Part shown: piece by piece, positions 4,924 through 7,501 of the stretch | How positions within the stretch are numbered: the first letter of the stretch is position 1 | Layout: the number at the start of each line of letters is the position of its first letter | Source: an uncultured Eubacterium sp. | GTDB taxonomy: Bacteria; Bacillota_A; Clostridia; Lachnospirales; Lachnospiraceae | Length of the DNA stretch: 7,501 bases | Direction: 5' to 3' | Assembly: GCA_947653505.1 (NCBI GenBank) | Contig: CANTHI010000179.1 | Location: 1 to 7,501, forward strand | The notes under the pieces: model-generated | The model's database searches: none | Seen by the model: the letters and a program-made list of their open reading frames with translations, nothing else | Told to the model about the DNA's origin: nothing | Made by a program: the position numbers and the translations under genes

Positions 4924-7501
4924 TACGGGTAAAAAATCAGAAGGTGATTACAAAGCTTTCACGGAAAAGCCTGCAGGCGAACCGCGTCCGGAATCTGGTA
5001 GCGGTATTTGCGGTGGCGCTGACGTCGCTGCTGTTTATGACGCTGTTTACCATTGCGGGGACGATGGTGTATACGTTTCAGCAGCAGACATTCCGTCTGG
5101 TCGGAGGCTCTGCGCATGGTTCTTTTAAAGACCTGACACTGGAGCAGAAGGAGATACTGGAAAAAGACCCGATGATTCAGGAATCGGGCGGCAGACTGTT
5201 CCTGGGTGTCTGCAGTGGGGAGCGGTTCCGGAAGGTACATGCGGAGCTGTCGTATATGGAACCCGGATATCTGAAAAGGAGCTTCTGCAATCCACAGCAT
5301 GGCAGGATGCCACAGGAAGGGACAAAAGAAATTGCCTGTGATACAAGAATATTAAACTGCCTGGATGTGCAGCCTGCGGCCGGAGCGGAGCTGACACTGA
5401 CGTACGAAACAGGAGGCACAAAAAAGACAGAGATTACAGATACATTTGTGTTAAGCGGCTGGTGGGAATATGACCAGGTCGCGCCGGCCAGCATGGCAGT
5501 TCTGCCAAAGTCCTATGTGGAAGAGATCGTAAAAAACCATCCACGCAGGGAGGAGGATCCTTCGGATGTGACGGGAACGTGGACGCTGGACCTTATGCTG
5601 GACAGCAGTATGCATATCGAAGAAGAAATGGAAACAATCCTGCGCAGTCATGGATTTTTACCAGCCTCGGAGACAGGTGGATCTGGAAAAACAAAAATCC
5701 GTACCGGCGTCAACTGGGCTTATGCAGGCGCGCAGCTGGCGGCCAGTGTAGATCCGGGGATGGTCGCCGCGGTTGCGGTAATGCTGGTTCTTATTATATT
5801 TACCGGATACCTGATTATTTATAATATTTTTCAGATATCGGTCAGTGGGGATATCCGCTTTTACGGTCTGCTCAAGACGATCGGCACAACTGGCAGGCAG
5901 ATCCGGCGCATGATCCGCAGACAGGCGTTTCTGCTGTCTGCCGCAGGCATTCCGGCCGGACTGGCAGCCGGAAGTGTGCTGGGGATGGCGCTTGCTCCGG
6001 TGCTTTTGTCGGTTACGAGCGTCAAAGGTACGGAACGTATCATGAGTCCGTGGTTTTTTATCGTATCCGCGCTGTTTTCAATGATAACGGTGCTGATCTC
6101 ATGTGCGAAGCCGGCGCGGATTGCATCAAAGGTTTCCCCGGTGGAAGCGGTCCGGTATACGGACGTATTTGTGGGAAACAAAAGAACAAGGGCTGGCAGG
6201 GCCGGTGGAAAGCCGCTTCGGATGGCATGGGCCAATCTTGGAAGAAGCAGGAAAAAGACCGTGCTTGTTGTGGTCTCCATGATGCTTGCAGTAATCCTGT
6301 TTCAGGGCACTTATGCGATTGCAGACAGTTTCGATATGGAAAAATATCTCAGTCCAAAGATTGTTTCTGATTTTATCGTAGGGGATGCTTCTTATTTTCA
6401 GGTCAACAAGGACTGGGGAGGGCCTGATCTGCCGTCAGTACCGGAGGAAGATATTGGCAGGCTGGAGCAGGGCGGACAGATTATAGAAAGCGGCCGCATA
6501 TACGGACACCGTTTTCATATTTCTGTTTATACGCCAAAAGATGCCTGTATCAGTCTGTGGCAGGATATGTTTTACGAATCTGAGGATGATATAAAACAAC
6601 AGCTGGAATATACGCAAAAGGACGCACAGGGAAACCTCGCGGTATCTGCCAGTGTGTACGGTATGGAAGATTATCCGCTTGGCCAGCTGCAGATACTGGA
6701 CGGGGATCTGGCAGACCTGTATGATCCGGACCAGCGAACGGTCGCGGCGGTATATCTGACTGATAATTATGATACGCCGGTCGAAAGCTCCCAATGGGCG
6801 AAAGTGGGCGATATGATTACGATCCATTATGTATATGAATGGGAGTATTTTGACGAAGAAACCGGAGCGCAGGTTTCACAGGAAGAGGCATTTCGCGGGG
6901 AACGGCCTGTACGGGCAGAAGAAAAAGAAGCCGCGGATATCGAATACCGGGTAGCGGCCTGCGTGGCGGTGAAAAATGTAATGTCCTACCGCGGGTACAG
7001 TGGCTTTGAATATGTCATGAACGCGCAGGTTTTTACAAACGACAGTCACACTTCGGATGTCATGACCTGGCTGTGTAATACGACGGAGGAAAGCAACGCA
7101 TCGATGCAGGCTTATCTGGAGGACTACACCGCAAAAAGAAATCCGGATCTGGATTTTGAATCAAAGCAAAAATATGTGCAGGCATTTGAACGTTACCGGA
7201 AGATGTTTCTGCTGACCGGAGGTATGTTAAGCTTTGTTGTCGGACTGGTCGGCATTCTGAATTTTTTTAATGCGGTGTTGACGTCGATCTGTTCCAGAAG
7301 ACGGGAGTTTGCAGTGCTCCAGTCTGTCGGAATGACGGGCAGGCAGTTAAAGCAGATGCTCATATGCGAAGGACTCCTCTATGCAGGAGCGTCTGTTGTC
7401 CTGGCAGCTGCATGTAGCCTGCTGTTTGCTCCGGTGATGGGACATGTGGCGGAAGAAATTTTCTGGTCTGTCACATACCGGTATACGGCTGTGCCGGTTT
7501 T
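4920..7501 (+). CDS. Large FtsX/MacB-fold ABC permease, partial at 3' end
   Basis: The frame opens with ATG 4920 in the ATGA overlap, 9 bases after AGGAGG (4905-4910). It runs without a stop for 860 codons to the window edge, so the C-terminus is missing. Seven hydrophobic segments are visible: TM1 (26-51), TM2 (281-305), TM3 (337-363), TM4 (378-396), TM5 (446-466), TM6 (763-788) and TM7 (about 815-842). By symmetry an eighth should follow. Two large outside domains lie between them: about 225 residues after TM1 and about 296 residues after TM5. Each half carries an FtsX-type cytoplasmic motif after its second segment: FYGLLKTIGTTGRQI in the first, FAVLQSVGMTGRQLKQM (about 797-813) in the second. 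KPARIASKVSPVEAVRYTD follows TM4, as usual at the end of an FtsX repeat. It should pair with the ATPase as a type VII transporter that moves or extracts a substrate at the outer membrane face. Four Cys (98, 123, 140, 147) cluster in the first outside domain. The substrate is unknown. Confidence 0.92.
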   Translation, partial: MIRVKNQKVITKLSRKSLQANRVRNLVAVFAVALTSLLFMTLFTIAGTMVYTFQQQTFRLVGGSAHGSFKDLTLEQKEILEKDPMIQESGGRLFLGVCSGERFRKVHAELSYMEPGYLKRSFCNPQHGRMPQEGTKEIACDTRILNCLDVQPAAGAELTLTYETGGTKKTEITDTFVLSGWWEYDQVAPASMAVLPKSYVEEIVKNHPRREEDPSDVTGTWTLDLMLDSSMHIEEEMETILRSHGFLPASETGGSGKTKIRTGVNWAYAGAQLAASVDPGMVAAVAVMLVLIIFTGYLIIYNIFQISVSGDIRFYGLLKTIGTTGRQIRRMIRRQAFLLSAAGIPAGLAAGSVLGMALAPVLLSVTSVKGTERIMSPWFFIVSALFSMITVLISCAKPARIASKVSPVEAVRYTDVFVGNKRTRAGRAGGKPLRMAWANLGRSRKKTVLVVVSMMLAVILFQGTYAIADSFDMEKYLSPKIVSDFIVGDASYFQVNKDWGGPDLPSVPEEDIGRLEQGGQIIESGRIYGHRFHISVYTPKDACISLWQDMFYESEDDIKQQLEYTQKDAQGNLAVSASVYGMEDYPLGQLQILDGDLADLYDPDQRTVAAVYLTDNYDTPVESSQWAKVGDMITIHYVYEWEYFDEETGAQVSQEEAFRGERPVRAEEKEAADIEYRVAACVAVKNVMSYRGYSGFEYVMNAQVFTNDSHTSDVMTWLCNTTEESNASMQAYLEDYTAKRNPDLDFESKQKYVQAFERYRKMFLLTGGMLSFVVGLVGILNFFNAVLTSICSRRREFAVLQSVGMTGRQLKQMLICEGLLYAGASVVLAAACSLLFAPVMGHVAEEIFWSVTYRYTAVPV

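Noticed and set aside
4920..7501. Permease as a series of broken fragments
   Set aside because: Short overlapping frames on both strands here could suggest a pseudogene, but reading from ATG 4920 gives one continuous frame to the window end, checked for phase at about 6000 and 7200.
534..7501. Chemoreceptor as part of the same operon as the transporter
   Set aside because: A 13-pair terminator with six T residues separates them. A functional link is possible, but nothing in the sequence supports it.

Overview
The window looks like chromosomal DNA from a Gram-positive anaerobe of the Clostridia, most likely a Lachnospiraceae-type gut bacterium. This is inferred from strong AGGAGG ribosome binding sites before every gene, mid-range GC content, same-strand gene packing, and the protein families present. 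No marker gene fixes the genus.

Layout, all genes on the + strand. Bases 1-374 contain no convincing gene. They hold several short GC-rich hairpins and a duplicated 16-base word, and end in a sigma-A-type promoter. A leader of about 150 nt leads to a methyl-accepting chemotaxis protein gene (534-2276), closed by a very clear Rho-independent terminator (2292-2327). A second unit follows: a small histidine kinase with almost no extracellular part (2386-3324), an OmpR-family response regulator starting at TTG (3338-4030), a 215-base gap with operator-like repeats and a leader hairpin, an ABC transporter ATPase (4246-4923), and a very large FtsX/MacB-type permease (from 4920) still open at the window end, with 860 codons visible. 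The permease is the longest reading frame here and is easy to miss because its stop codon lies outside the window.

How the genes probably work together. The kinase, regulator, ATPase and permease form the familiar Bacillota arrangement of a two-component system beside an ABC transporter of the extracellular-loop (type VII, MacB/BceAB-like) class. Such sets usually respond to antimicrobial peptides or cell-envelope stress. The kinase has no sensor domain of its own, while the permease has two large outside domains, so the permease may be the ligand detector as well as the pump. The repeats before the ATPase gene are where the regulator would be expected to act. The chemoreceptor is separated by a strong terminator and is probably an independent unit.

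Nothing here is clearly a new class of system. The items most worth a second look are the transporter's two-ectodomain build, the kinase-first order with a sensor-less kinase, the control region at 4049-4173, and the repeat- and hairpin-rich stretch at the left end.
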